DNA of 64,000 nucleotides, taken from contig CAJNOP010000342.1 of NCBI GenBank assembly GCA_905250075.1, positions 106,062 through 170,061 of the forward strand, in the 5' to 3' direction. The stretch comes from Rotaria sp. Silwood1. Taxonomy: Eukaryota > Rotifera > Eurotatoria > Philodinida > Philodinidae. The translations under genes were made by a program, and so were the position numbers. The notes below the pieces were generated by a model. It made no database searches and was not told the DNA's origin. It saw nothing but the letters and a program-made list of their open reading frames with translations. Of the stretch, positions 1 through 12,658 are shown piece by piece. How positions within the stretch are numbered: position 1 is the first letter of the stretch; the number at the start of each line of letters is the position of its first letter.

Positions 1-1520
1 AGTGTCTCTCTTTCATAGACAAATTTTTAATGTTGTTACAATGAGTTAACAGATCAATCAATAAGAATGATAGAAAGCTGTACATGTCAGTGATCACGAT
101 TTATTCAATAAGAACAAGCATTCTTCTGTACCGGATTTAATATATAAAAAAAAGTTTTTATATCTAAAAGTGGAAAATAGCGGAGAGCGGAAAAAATAGA
201 AAAAAAATGGAAACTTTCCGCAAAAAACGGAAGAGATGGCAATCCTGTTCATGAATGATCGTAATAGATTCAAGTTCTTGAATAAATCTTGCTTTTTGTT
301 AAATAGTTTATTTTTGTATTTTAGAGTCTTTAGTCGAATTCTATGTTTCATGAAGAACAACCAAATTTTGAATTTGACAGTGTGCAAGACGGGTAGACAC
401 ATGAACCTTAAAAAGCAACGCCCACATGTACAATTAATGTCGCTAGACGATCTAGAAATTGTATTTTAGAATTTCTTTCTTAATCAACATATAGATTTGG
501 CTAAATTATTCTGAAGTTATGCTTTTGTTGTGTGTGAGTATAAGACACTGGAAATTTTCAAGACTAGATAAATTAAGTTAACTTTTAATATGCAAGTCAA
601 AGTTTAAAAGCTGAGTTGCATTTCAAAACTTGAGTGCGAAAAGACGATTTTAATTATTGCAATGAGTTTATATTACCTTGAATATTATTTTCTAATGCCA
701 AAGAAAATTTCTTAGACCGACCAGAATTTCAATTTCTCAACAGGTGTGTTTAGACGTCCTATTTGTAGTGACTGCTTAAATATTCTTAAATATGATTCTG
801 TCGGTTTGGCGAAAGATGAGCAAGCAAAGTTGAACACGAGGAAAGATCACCATAGGAAGATGAGCACCGAAAAGTTGAACACAAAAGAAGAAAAATCAAT
901 TTGTAAATGAAAATCTAATGAATAATTGGTGGAAATAGATATGGTAAACGAGGAATTCCCGGATCTGATAGACCTAGATATATAGAATTGGTGTTTATTA
1001 ATGTAACTTACTTTTATAGCTTTAGTATTTTTACATTTGTAACAATGAGTAATAATAATGTCTGGCATTTTCTTGTGTATGACGAACACCATAAGCACTT
1101 TGCTCGTCAAATTGCTGTAGTTCAAATATTGTACCAGTAGTTTTACATGAATGCTATGTTGATGACTTAACAATATTTTTTGTAACAATACATGTATGAA
1201 GACGAGAATGATAAGAATGTGTAGAATATTTTACACAATGACAATATCTTTTTTTTTTGCACTGATGAATTGATCCTTTATGTATCAAAAACTATCCTGA
1301 TGTAAACGTGGTTTTTTGTTTTGTTGCATCGTTATTGAAAATACTTGCCATATGGAGAAACTATGAGTGTCGGAGAACAAATGTTTCGTTATTATTTATA
1401 CTAGAAATTAATTATTTGTTCTTTATCCATTAAGTGTTGCTAATTATGATAAACTTAAGTACACTAATGCTTTTCATCTTCTATTTTTGTGCTTGATCTT
1501 ATTAACATACATAGGCATCC
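1..1520. other. AT-rich stretch without a recognisable gene
   Basis: Only short open frames rich in Phe, Lys, Asn and Ile occur on both strands, as expected by chance in AT-rich DNA. I see no splice-linked coding pattern, conserved motif or repeat here. It ends where the reverse transcriptase relic begins. Confidence 0.5.
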
Positions 1521-1561
1521 ATCTATTTATTATCAGCATGTCTTAGTTAATTTCTCTTTTC

Positions 1562-2330
1562 GTGCTGAACTTTCCAGTTTCTGATTGTGTCAATTATGAA
1601 CTACGGTGGAGAGTCTGCCGCAAGTATGGAATTCTAGAAAAACTCATCAGTGTGCTAAAAATCCTCTATAAGAACTCGAAAGCAATAGTCAGAATTCAAG
1701 ACGACTTATTGAATAGTTTTATGATAGAAACCGAAATTTCAAAGGTAGACTAGCATCATCAATATTATTTAACGTTCTCTTTGATTTTATTGTTCAGAAG
1801 AGTTATAGAAGAGACTCGGGTGTTGTCAGCGTGAAATTTTCATACAGCAACGACGATTTTTATTATGGCAAACGTGAAAACGACGTGAATTTTGACATTT
1901 TAGCCCTGTTATACACAGCTGATCTCGTCACCATGTGTGAAACAGTAAACGATTTAAGAGTTTAATCAAAACATCTTAAAAAATAACACAAAAATTTGGC
2001 TTAATGATGAGCGTCAAGAAAACGTGTATAATGATTCTGCAACAATTTGAAGAAGATCAAAATCGAAAAGTTTAAAGCACCAAGAAGTCAACACTGATAT
2101 TGATCTTAATATTCAGAATCAACAGGTAGAAACGGTTGATTCCTTCACTTACTGAAGTTACAATATCATAAGGGGACAACACGACCAAAATGAAGAGATA
2201 AACACACATCTAACTATATCTGTCACAATGTTTAGGACCATAGACTATAATTTATATACGGAATACTACGACATCTTTTGGACGTAATCTATGGATGCAC
2301 AGAAAATTTTCATTGAATGAAAGCATCTCA
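1562..2330 (+). pseudogene. Decayed LINE-type reverse transcriptase fragment
   Basis: The first part reads through to 1753 and contains the finger/palm region typical of non-LTR reverse transcriptases: VNYELRWRVCRKYGILEKLI, then a stretch matching the usual valine-rich 'AIVRIQDDL' strand. After a frame change, SILFNVLFDFIVQ (about 1760-1800) fits the conserved LLFNVLFD block. Further on, LLYTADLVTMCET (about 1906-1944) stands where intact enzymes have the catalytic YADD box, so the Asp pair is damaged. VETVDSFTY (about 2127-2153) matches the 'DSFTYLG' block downstream of the palm. Several stops and frameshifts interrupt it. It would once have copied element RNA into DNA; it cannot now make an active enzyme. 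The N-terminal endonuclease and the element ends are not visible. The RT assignment is confident; the clade (RTE/CR1-like or other) is not resolved. Confidence 0.75.
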
Positions 2331-3131
2331 GCTTAATGGTTTCTCAGATTTTTTTCGTAGGATTAATATCATTTATCCAACATTATAGTGTGTTAGCGAA
2401 TGAGAACGTTATTAGTTTGCTATTTTCACATAATTTTAGTGATGATTTGACTATTCTTTTCTATTCCTTATTCTATTATCTTTTTCTTTTATTCTTCTTC
2501 TTCGCTTCTAACATTTTCTTAATTCTTTCTTTCATTTTCTACAAGTTTCGTTTGCGCAATTAGAAAGTAAAATTGAATGCTTCAATATCACTTTTTTTGT
2601 CATCTCGTCCAATACATCGTATTACACAATTAAATAAGAGAGAACAAAATATTCGACTTTTGTTTCGTCTGCTACGTCAGGTATATATACCTTTTCATTT
2701 AGAACTAAAAGTTATCATTATTCCTGAAGTTTCATGGATTCACGTATGAACAGGAGTATGCACACGTTTTGTATGCGTCACATTATACAAAGAAAGTCTT
2801 CGATAACATTTAGTTTAAATATTAATTCACATAGATTGCTTAAATTTATGCTACTTTTTGGAAGGATAGATGTGTTCATTTCATTAATTTTGGTTGATGA
2901 TTATAAATAAAAAGAATAACGATGGATACTTCGATAAAGTCGACATCTCAGTGTTTATAGCGACAGAGAATATCTCTATGTATCAGAAGTTGTTAATCTT
3001 GGCAGCGTCTCCATACAATAACGTTGCATCTAACCTTCTAACACTGATTGTAGATATAAATATGTATTTTTCTTTCCTTTCATTCTGTCTGCTCTTGTTA
3101 TACGTGACAAGAGATTGATGATCGAGCTAGA
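2331..3131. other. AT-rich stretch, no gene supported
   Basis: An open frame at 2336-2563 encodes a very hydrophobic Phe/Leu-rich peptide, but this follows from T-rich DNA and I see no gene structure around it. Nothing else is recognisable. Confidence 0.4.
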
Positions 3132-3657
3132 TATGTCAAGAGATACACCAATGTGATACGTTATCACTTGAATATGATATCATTCTTACGTTATGCCACT
3201 CTTATTTCATACCATCTCTAGTACAATGTCATCCTTGTATCTATACGTAATACTGCTCATAGTGCTCAATACATTGTTCTTTTTTCAATGCCTTTGTAAT
3301 CGCTACTCTCTACATTGTTCTTTTTCAATACTTGTGTAATCACTTCCCTATACCCTGTATTTATGTTCATTGTTCTTTTCTCGTGAGGAGGAAGAAGAGA
3401 GAAGAGAAGAATAGAGCATATACACAGTAGAGGAGAAAACGGTGGATGATAGTGAGAGTCGAAAGTGAGATCGAGCAACGTAACACACATGTGTGAATTA
3501 TATGTGTTGTGGTGTAAGAATTTGTATTTAAACAAGAGTAGTGTCGAAATAAACGTTTAAGTGATAGCAAGAAGTAACGGAACTGTATTGAAATCAAAAG
3601 AAACAAAGACAAAGTCAAGAAAACATTGATCTATATATTATTCAAATTTCCGTTACA
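3132..3657. mobile_element. Possible solo LTR
   Basis: The block ends in CCGTTACA and starts near TATGTCAAGAG. The 5-base string CTAGA lies directly before it (3127-3131) and directly after it (3658-3662), as a target-site duplication would. A polyadenylation signal AATAAA is at 3548-3553, plausible for an LTR R region. Inside, a 41-bp unit starting ACATTGTTCTTTTT is repeated at 3271 and 3312. No coding frame is present. Against the call: the canonical TG start would be two bases inside the left CTAGA. It could be another kind of insertion. Confidence 0.25.
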
Positions 3658-3802
3658 CTAGACAACACTCATACCACGAAAAAACATTTTTGTGCTCTTC
3701 CAACTTTAGTCATATTACGATAATACGTAGCGAGCAGATTCGTCTCGAGCAAAATGATACTTTTTTTCTTGATGAATTATACATAATAAATGGCTCTTCT
3801 AG

Positions 3803-6285
3803 ATGGCTGAGTATTCCAATTTCGAAATATTTCCCGACGAAATAATATTACAAGTGTGTCGTTATTTAAGCGGAACCGATGTTCTCTACTCTTTTTTTAA
3901 TCTTAATGTTCGTCTCAATATTACAATAGTGGGCTACTGTCATCATATCAATCTCTTAGGCGCCGCATACCGACCATTTAACTATGTTACCTCTCATGTT
4001 CTGTCTCGAATCGGTTCTTCTGTTCAATCTTTGGTGCTAAATGGCAATTGGGAAACAATAATGTCTGCTGAAGCATTTACTGTTCTTTTTGCTTCACCAC
4101 TATCAACTATGTTTCCGCAATTACAAAAATTGACACTTAAATGGTTTACTGGTGAACGACTTTCATCGTTCCTTGACACCCTTCAAGATCTTACACAACT
4201 TGTCGAACTCGACATCCGATGTCTTAAGGAAGAAGCTGAAAATACTTTGCTGGCAAAAATCTTTGCTGCCAACAACGGCCGACTCTCCTTTGTATCGTTT
4301 AATGAGGACTCAGTTTATTTGGATATATCTGAAGGTGATGAAACAGTATCCTATCCAAATATTCAAGAACTCATAGTCAACTTGAAACTAAGTCGACTAT
4401 TTCCACGACTTTTAACAATCGTACCGAATGTACGTCGTTTGCATGTGACGCTCAACGAGTTATTAGATCGTCTAGAGTTTCAAAAAACAATCGCAAACGT
4501 GTCCCCTCTTGTTCATCTCATCGATTTTCAATTACGTTCGATCAACCTTCATTGGACGTTAGATGAAATTATTGATGTATTGCATAAAATGCCCTTGTTG
4601 CAGAGACTGGCACTCGATCTACGCACTGACGATGAACGTCTTGCCAAGGGAAAGGCTCTTATCTTGGCTCTGCCTTCATCTGTGACACAGATTCATGTTT
4701 TCATTCGCTATTACTTTTCTGAGCCGAATTTGGAGATCGATGAGTTACTTGCTTCATGGCCAGCACACATTCCAGTCAACTGTTTGTTGGACGAAACATG
4801 GCAACGTGTGTTAATTTATACCGTTCCTTTTAACCTACGTTCAATCCTTTTACGAGCAGAAATGGGTCAACAGATATTGTCAGTTTACAAACATATGCAA
4901 AAAGTTGAAGACTTATACGTCTATGAACCAACAAGTCTCACCGATCTACTCGTCATTGTACAACATTTCCATTGGCTTCGAACACTCACGATTCACTCAA
5001 AGAATCAATTAGAACATTGTATGTTTTTTTTTTGTCTCTATTCTCCCGTTTCATCACATGAGAACCATTGTTTAAGTAGGACTCATAAAAACTATTATCA
5101 ATATCTTGAGTATAAAGTCAAAAACAAAGTATATTTTAAGATATGAGTAAATCAGATAGGCTTAATTAAGAAGATAGTAAGTCATAATGATCTTTGTCTC
5201 CTTCCCGTAGTAGAATAGAAAAATCGAGTTCGTTTAGCCTTTCTGGAAACAATGTTGGAAGTAAGCTGTTGACAATGATGACTTACTACTTGAAACTGTG
5301 GGCATTATTACTCTAAATAACTCGAAAAGAAATTTGTAAAATAAACAGGATTTTAGTCTATGACGCTCATTACTTACAAGGAATAAACTACATTGTTTAC
5401 AAATAGTTGATTAATTTTCAAGTAGATTTGTTGAAATACTTTGTTTAATTTTTTTTACCCACACCCTCATTTCTGTAAACAAAAAAGTCAAGCTTTAGTT
5501 CAGTAGACGGTTTAATAGACAACAAAAACTATATATAAAAATCCAGCATTTGTTTCCAGATCCAGTTGATGCTTTTTCAATATCTCTGTCTGATTAACTA
5601 TTATCTTCGGAGTCCTTTCATAAGAAGTATATATTTATAGTCCTACTTTACCAAATGTCAACTGAGTCATAATCTAACTGTTTTTCTATGTGCGAGCATT
5701 AAAGCATTTTTTCTAGTTTTTCTTCAATCAACTCATAAAGTCTGATATATTATCGAGTGAATAGCGTGTTTCTTTATGTATATAGCTGCTGTAGCATCAC
5801 CGACACAACAAATTCTTTTAAGTTTGCCTCGCCTTAGAAAGCTTGAAATAGTTGGGATTTGTCTGCAACTCGACTTTCTCAATGCAGCACCCAATCTTAA
5901 CTATTTGAGTGTTCACTTCGATTGTCTCAAGAGTCTGCTCAATCACGAGCCTACATGCCATCTGTTGCAACAACGAATCGTTCGTCTCGATGTTGGCAAT
6001 TGGCCAGACAATGAATCGAATGTGCTGAAACAGACATGTCGAGTATTTAGCAATCTTCGTGTTCTTATCATAGAGCTGAAAGATTCAACTATGATCGTTG
6101 ATCCAATGGTTTTGACAGCATTTGCTCAATGGAACAGCAAACTCACTTGGTTTGACGTTAATGGCTCACCATCAGATGAAGCTAGTAAAAATCTTCGGCA
6201 GTGGCTGATCGATCACACTCGTTTAACGGCGGAAGACTCGTTCGGAGTCCAATATATTGACCATTGGTTTACTTTGTGGATGTAG
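3803..6285 (+). CDS. F-box protein 1 (two exons)
   Basis: Exon 1 is 3803-5018 and exon 2 is 5786-6285, joined in phase 1 (T|CT, Ser) through a 767-nt intron with GT..AG ends; the product is about 571 residues. Residues 5-45 form an F-box (IFPDEIILQVCRYLSGTDVL then a basic/hydrophobic tail), which in known proteins binds SKP1 and brings substrates to an SCF ubiquitin ligase. The rest is leucine-rich and irregular (blocks such as LVELDIR, LRTLTIHS, LRKLEIVG, LNYLSVHF), like the degenerate leucine-rich substrate-binding half of many F-box proteins. Reading through the donor would end the protein at 5146 with unrelated residues, so splicing is preferred. A poly(A) signal lies at 6413-6418. It has a paralogue at 40110-43050. 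Role as a ubiquitin ligase adaptor is inferred from the family; substrate unknown. Confidence 0.8.
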
Positions 6286-6412
6286 TCGTTTAACAACACT
6301 AGTAACTTTTTCGTGTTTCTGCTTATCCCGATACTATTCAACTATTGCGCATGTGACCACTGTTAGTCCAGAATTACTAATTCTATTTTATTTGCGATGT
6401 TCGATATAAACT

Positions 6413-6418
6413 AATAAA
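6413..6418 (+). terminator. Poly(A) signal of F-box gene 1
   Basis: AATAAA lies 128 nt after the stop codon of the F-box gene at a normal distance for a 3' UTR. Confidence 0.5.
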
Positions 6419-7008
6419 TGACATAGAAGTGATGCCCTTAACTATATCGGGTTTTTGAACGCAGTAAAAATTTTCTAATATTACTTAGGGTTAATCTAAA
6501 TTTTTTTGCGTAATTGAGTCAAATGATGAATAAATTACCTAATTATCATGAAAAATCAAGGAGTAATTAATAGTAGTTTGAAGAATACTACATCTGTTCT
6601 AAATAGGAACATTTAGCGCAAATCAAAAGAATAAGTGCTCGGGTGTGCATGTGGATTCTATTCTTATCTTCAATTACACCCACACCCCCAAAAAACATAA
6701 ACTTATGTTATTTGGTTCCTTTTTCTCTCCATTGACTTCTTTTCTATGTTTTCTGGAAAGACAACAGACTCTTTTCTATTCTAAGAAAGAACATCACGGC
6801 AAAAATAAGGACTAATTCATCATCATAAGAAAATCGAATGTTATCATTTTTTGTTGTATTCTAATAATGGGATTCATAGACTTAAAAGAAAAAAAAAGCA
6901 ATTGATGCCTTCCGTTTGATTAAGCACTGTTTTGAAGGATACAAGTTTGAGTTTAATTTCATATAAAGTAAAATTATCTTATTGATAATGTTTGTACATC
7001 AGTAGCTG
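6419..7008. other. Spacer between convergent genes
   Basis: No gene. The only structure is the TGTGGG-like hairpin at 6641-6690, listed separately. Confidence 0.5.
6641..6690. repeat. Telomere-like hairpin (TGTGGG family)
   Basis: The left arm GGGTGTGCATGTGG and the right arm CACCCACACCCCC are inverted copies separated by about 20 nt. It belongs to a family of similar short hairpins scattered over the window. Confidence 0.5.
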
Positions 7009-9470
7009 TTAATTTTCTTGAATAAACACGAAATTTGAACATGTTTCATTTATATTATCAATATAACTACCTAATGTAATAGTTAATGGTGTGTTACCAC
7101 CATGATAGTCACATGGCGACGATGCATTAAATAATGATCCATTTATATAAAGACTAACACCATTAATTGATGAATATGTTTGAACAATATGTGTCCAAGT
7201 ATAAGTCAAAATATATGGACCTGTCACACTGATTTAATCCTCCATTCAGTCGACTTTGTGCCTGAATTTGACCTTGAGAATTAAATCGAAGAAATGATAA
7301 ACACCATTTTGTATTAATTGAACTATTTTGAAAAATATATAATATTACAGTTCTGTTTGTTTGGAAAGGATTAATCGAAATTGAAAAAGAATATAAACGA
7401 TTATCAATTCCAAGAAGAACAAAATTAGATGATTGAAAATATGATTTTATTTTATTTAATAAAAGTGAATTATTTTCAAAAGTTGTATTAATACTAATTT
7501 CATTTATTTCATTTGGTCCGAAATCTTGTGTTGAATTATTATCAAAAGAATACCAACTAACAAGTGTTGCATCATTGAGAATTTCACTGGTACTTTTAGC
7601 CCATTCAACTAATGATAATTGATCAATAAGACCATCAAAATAATATGGAGCCAATGGAGAAGTATAACCTATTGTAAGAGGTATATAACTTAAATTTGTT
7701 ATTTGCAATGGTGCACGTGTTCGGTTAATACAATCAAGAATACCATCGATATAAATCATTTGAGTAGTTGAGAATAAATCATAAGCAAATGTTAAAAGAT
7801 ACCATGTATTAATCTGTATTGTTTTTGACCCATCACATGCATTACTATAAAAACTAATTCGAATTTTACTATTTCTTATTGTCATATGTAAACATTTGTT
7901 TGCTGTATGTGAGATGGACATTGACCTATCATACCTCGATCACCACCAGATACAAACGAAAATGGATAAATCCAAAATTCAAATGTAAAACTTTTAAATG
8001 ATATATTTAAATTAATTGTTGAATTAATTAAAACATATTATTTAAGACTAACATTAAAACATAATGCAAAACCATAACCAGTGATACCTGGACTTGAAAA
8101 AGATGCATTTGATAAACTATTATAATGTGAATTTCTTTCATTTCTACTACCATCAAAAGACCAAAATGCATTTATTAAAGATAAAGACGAATTCGAAGTA
8201 CCTAAAATATATCATCATAAGCAATAAAAATATGTATCTATTTATGACGATCGAGAACCTGTAGAACGAGAAAAAACGACAAAAAGATTTTTTTTTTTGT
8301 GGTTACAAAAACCGCTTAGTTTTCGAATAGGGATGATGAAAATCTTCAAATATTTTTGGACAAAACGAAGTGTTGAGTAAAAATTGTCGTCATTTATGAG
8401 AGATAAGATTACAGGATATCTTTTCCTGAATTTATGTTAATTTGGATCATTCTGACGAAAAGTAACTTTTTTTAGGGGAACCTTAAAACTCTGCATAGAA
8501 TAGTAGCTTTTATTTAACGAATATAGTTTCTTCCATTTGTTCTTGGATCACAAGGAATCGTACAGTGAAATTAAGTATGAAATGTAAAAAGTTTTCTTGT
8601 TCAACTTTTTTGACAGTTTGTTCTATAAAGCATAATTCAAAAGTAATAAATTAGGCAAATTTTGTGAACATCAATCATTTTTGCTTCCTTAATCTTTTTG
8701 AATGCAAAACAGCCAAGTTTGATACACAAGACCTTCTGTACACGTCTGCCAACAGTAAATTTTTCTTGTCATCATCCTGTATGCGAAAGTGAAAACCAAA
8801 CTTCGAATCGAAGTCAAAAGCAACAAGAAAATACTGATTTTTTTGTTATCATTTCTGGTTCAGTAACATTGACTTAGCTCAGCGAAACAGTAATATTTTC
8901 CAAAAGCAATATGTAACTTGATTCTCCATTGGATAACGCTTCGAATGGTATGTCAATATGTCTACATATGGGCCTATTGCATGGATATTCTCATGTTAAG
9001 ATGCTGAATCTAAATATAATATTTTTGAAAAGTTAAAGTAAACGTAAAAGGGTGAACACTTCCACTTTCTTGTTATCGATCGAAATTCAACTTTTTCTTA
9101 TGTTGTTTTTATTTCAAAGGTTTTTCGCCCGAAACTTTATAGAAAAAGAGGAAAAGATGATACTTTTGATCAGTTTGATGAGCTCTATCTAATGATTGAT
9201 TAATAAATATAAAAGAAGAATTTGCATGAAATTTAATTATAATTGAACTAATATTCTGATAAAATAATTGACAAATGTTATTTATTTGAAAATAATTTAA
9301 AGTAGATATTAATTCATTTGATTTTATCATTTGACATATATACATTGATCACGTGATATATTTAATAATGAATTATTTATTATACCAATCATTATATTAT
9401 TTTCTATTTTACCAATTCTAATAGAATTGACAAGAGAAAATAATGATAAAGTAACAATCATCCAAAACAT
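7009..9470 (-). pseudogene. Broken secreted LamG/concanavalin-like protein gene
   Basis: A start codon at 9470 opens a signal-peptide-like stretch (MFWMIVTLSLFSLVNS). The following Cys-containing segment (CICQMIKSNELISTLNYF, to about 9109) is 2 nt out of frame, apparently after slippage in a TATATA run near 9336-9343. An acceptor TTTTAG|G at 8203/8201 opens the next exon, which holds LamG-like repeats: AFWSFDGS, SFTFEFWIYP, then NTWYLLTFAYD, IYIDGILD, YFDGLIDQLS, LVSWYSFD and, after another frameshift near 7230, WTHIVQTYSSINGVSLYING. Damage: a TAA at 8040-8038, a frameshift near 7920, a frameshift near 7230 and the leader frameshift. In the family, such two-module jelly-roll domains bind carbohydrate or protein ligands outside the cell. 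This copy should be non-functional unless the sequence has errors. The intron between about 9120 and 8204 holds nothing recognisable. Confidence 0.75.
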
Positions 9471-10757
9471 ATTTTATTCTTTTTTACTTGAAAAAAAAAT
9501 CTTTTTTTTTTTAATCATTGTTCAAACATCTTTCATAACTATTTATTTTCTTACAATTCTCTCTCATCAGTTTAATATTTAATCATTAGAAAAAGTGCTA
9601 TACATTTTACACCAAATGTTTGTCAAACAATACATCTATTATTATATTACATATATAGAAAAGTTTCAAATTATTTATATTAACAGCGGAAAAAAAAACA
9701 ATTCTTGCTAAAAAAAATCAAGAAAATATTAGTGAAATTTATTTCATCATTACAACGTTATATGGATACAATTGACAAAAATTGAGATTATATCTTGTCA
9801 TTCATTTTTTTTCTTTTTATGTTTTGTGCAAATCGTAAGTTAGTAGAATATGTATGAATATAGCTAAAACTGATATTAGTAATTGTTGTGTATGGAGATG
9901 TATACAACAGTTGATAGTAAATATCATCAAATATTAAGAATGCTCGAGATATAGATATATAAGATTCATGTAAATTTTCATAAACATAAAAAGTTCTTTC
10001 TTGTTATTAATTATTCGTTTTCTTTTGTTTAATTGATAACAGACAATAAAAGAAAAAAGAATAAACTGTTACACTCTTTTTTATGAAAAACATTCATCAA
10101 ATATCATAAAAGAAAAAAAGCATAACAAACACTTCTGATAATGAACGATACACGTCATCTACAGATCTCAGCAAAAAAATATTTATTATGCATAGAATAT
10201 TCAAGAAAGCAAAGCATTTTTTCTAACTATTTTACCTGTATCAAACGAAGATTTATTGATAAACACGAGAAATAGGTTACTTCCATTTTCATTTTTCATT
10301 TCAATCTAAAACAAATATCAGTTCACAAGAGTATCGAAAATATATTTTTATTTGACTCTGTCGTTCATGTCAAATTTGATCTATTTCAATAATAAGCAAA
10401 ATTATTTTATTCTCCTTATAAAACATTTCAATGAAAATTAAGTTTGCATGATTTGACTCTTTCCGATCTTTTTCTATAGAAGCATAGTTAATCAAAGCCG
10501 GGATAATTGCCATATTCATTGAATCGATTGGTTTTTTTCTTAAAAAGGATGTTTCACAAAAGATCAATCATATAAAAAACTATCCTAAAATAACAAAATT
10601 CCAAAATCAACTGTATGTATAAGAGAAAAAGAAAAAAAAGTTCAGTATTTATTTATTCTTTCTTTGATTGATCAAAATCTTATAATTAGTTTCGATGTTA
10701 TTGAACTTATTTACTGTCAATTTCGGTGATTAAAGATATAAGCGTAAACTATGTTTT
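9471..10757. other. AT-rich spacer
   Basis: Poly(A)/poly(T)-rich sequence upstream of the LamG pseudogene. No coding structure or repeat family recognised. Confidence 0.4.
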
Positions 10758-10990
10758 CCCATGTCGTCTTCTTTTATTCAATAACGCCGCTATATCGTCA
10801 AAACGGCAAAAAACAGCGTTATTGAGCAGAATGATGACGCTATTTATCGCAATATTATATAGCGATCGTTGCGACGCGATTACGGCGAAAAGCAAAAAGC
10901 GACGCTATAATCGCAATATTGTATTGCGTTCATTACGCCACGATAACGGCAAAAAGCGACGCTATTATAATCGTACTATGCTTTTATACC
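10758..10990. repeat. CpG-rich TAGCG/CGCTA repeat block 1
   Basis: In a strongly AT-rich setting this block is packed with CG dinucleotides in words such as GACGCTAT, AACGCCGCTATA and GCGTTATT. A longer unit, ACGGC..AAAAGCGACGCTAT..AATCG, occurs twice with a spacing of about 64 nt (near 10883 and 10946). It starts with CCCATGTCGTC, which reappears inverted at the end of block 2 (12639-12649). Confidence 0.55.
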
Positions 10991-12477
10991 AAATAGTACA
11001 CTTATTATTATGAACAGTTGAACTTTTGCTGTATGGTATAATTCTTGTGATCTTGTACATATAACTTGGAAATATACTCGGCTAACTGACGTAGTCTTCA
11101 GTAGTCAAAAATTCAGTCCTTGCATGAACTGATCGCTTTTGTGCTCGTTGTTTCGTAGAAACTCTAGTAATAAGATTGATGATCGATCACGACATCAGTA
11201 ATAATAAAATCTCCATGCAATGCCGCCCAAGGTGATTGATACTAATCATGTGCTTTGCTAGTCATACATTATTTCAGTTGATGCTACTATTAATTGAAAA
11301 CTAAATATCGCAAAAAGGACACTTATTCAATGAGTATTGTTGTGGTTGACAAAATGTTACGACGAAATTCGAAAAAAATAAACAATATTTATCAATTAAA
11401 ATATTATGAAATCGAGTTTTATGAATTTTTAAGCACCATATTGTTCGACACGTCCAAACAAAAATCGTACAATGCATTGATACAATATTATTAGCGTGCT
11501 AAATTTATTTTTCTAACTATTCTATCAACATTTACTATTATATAATGATCAGTAGCATCGTCTACTTTTATGACAATTATGTTTCTTTAACCAATAATCA
11601 TCTTCAATTCTAATCTTTGTCTGCAGCTGTATAATTGCTCAGCTTTTTGCAACAAAACAGATGATCGTATAAGAATAGAAGTAAATATAGAGAAATTTAG
11701 ACGTCAGAGGTCAACGATTGTCAAAGAAGGCGGCCTGCAAGAGATGTAGTGTAACGGTCATTTATCATCATGACAACATTGCGGACGACTGCTTATACAG
11801 CTGCACTCATAAATGAAAAAAAACTTTTGCTTCACTAATCCAAATGAAAGATAAATAGTTTCTGAAAATTTTCGATGATAGATATTTTCTCAGATTCTGT
11901 TAGTAAAATCAAGTGCATTACAGTAATTGATAATTTTTATTGTTCTACTTTTTCATTCTCCTTTGTTTTAGATGTAATTTTCATTAAAATACTTATAGAC
12001 GTCATTGATGCTGATGGTACAAATCTCTTATCAATTCTAGTAAGTGCAGAATTCATTTTTTTAATTATTTGTGTCTCATGTATTTAGATTTTCACATCAT
12101 CAGACGTCAATCTATGCACTGATTTATGGAAAATCCCAGCAACAGATGAATGATAGTAGAAAAATAAAATCTTTGTGTAGGCTGCCAATAGCTTTTTTTA
12201 TGTATTCTACGTTAAACAGTTTTTTGTATAAGAAATTTCTTTTTTTTATAAAACTTTGTTTTTTTGTATTGATTATTTTTTTGTATTGATTATTTTTTTG
12301 TGTTAAATATCACATGAAATTCATATTACTAGTTTTTTAACATAGTGATTTCTTGTGTGATTAAATAAAAGTTTGAAAATAAAAATATTTGTTGAACTGA
12401 TTTATGAGTAAACTTTTAGATGTAGCTAAGGTCTACTAAGAATACAGGTGCAGTGAAGTATCGGAATATGCGAAAAT
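10991..12477. other. Sequence between the two CpG-rich blocks
   Basis: No gene recognised. Short frames at 11294-11494 and 11875-12289 have no family signature. If the two CpG-rich blocks are the ends of one mobile element, this would be its interior. Confidence 0.35.
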
Positions 12478-12658
12478 GTAACGCTATAACGCGTAAAACT
12501 AGTTTATATTGTCGCTATAACGCGTAAAATTAGTTTATATCACCGTTATATCGCGCTATTGCGGACATAGCGTGCGCGAAAGGGGGTCACTATGCGATTG
12601 CAATAGCGGCGATATCACGCCGCTATTTAGCCGCTATCGATGACATGGGTTTATACCT
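12478..12658. repeat. CpG-rich TAGCG/CGCTA repeat block 2
   Basis: It opens with a 31-bp tandem repeat (12482-12512 and 12513-12543; CGCTATAACGCGTAAAA at the start of each) and continues with ATAGCG, GCCGCTAT and GCGATATCACGCCG words. It ends GATGACATGGG, the inverse of the first bases of block 1. The shared word content indicates the same repeat family. Confidence 0.55.

Noticed and set aside
2336..2563. 75-residue hydrophobic membrane protein
   Set aside because: T-rich DNA gives Phe/Leu runs by chance; no supporting motif, splice site or neighbour.
10726..11013. Basic 95-residue protein
   Set aside because: It is a translation of the CpG-rich repeat block.
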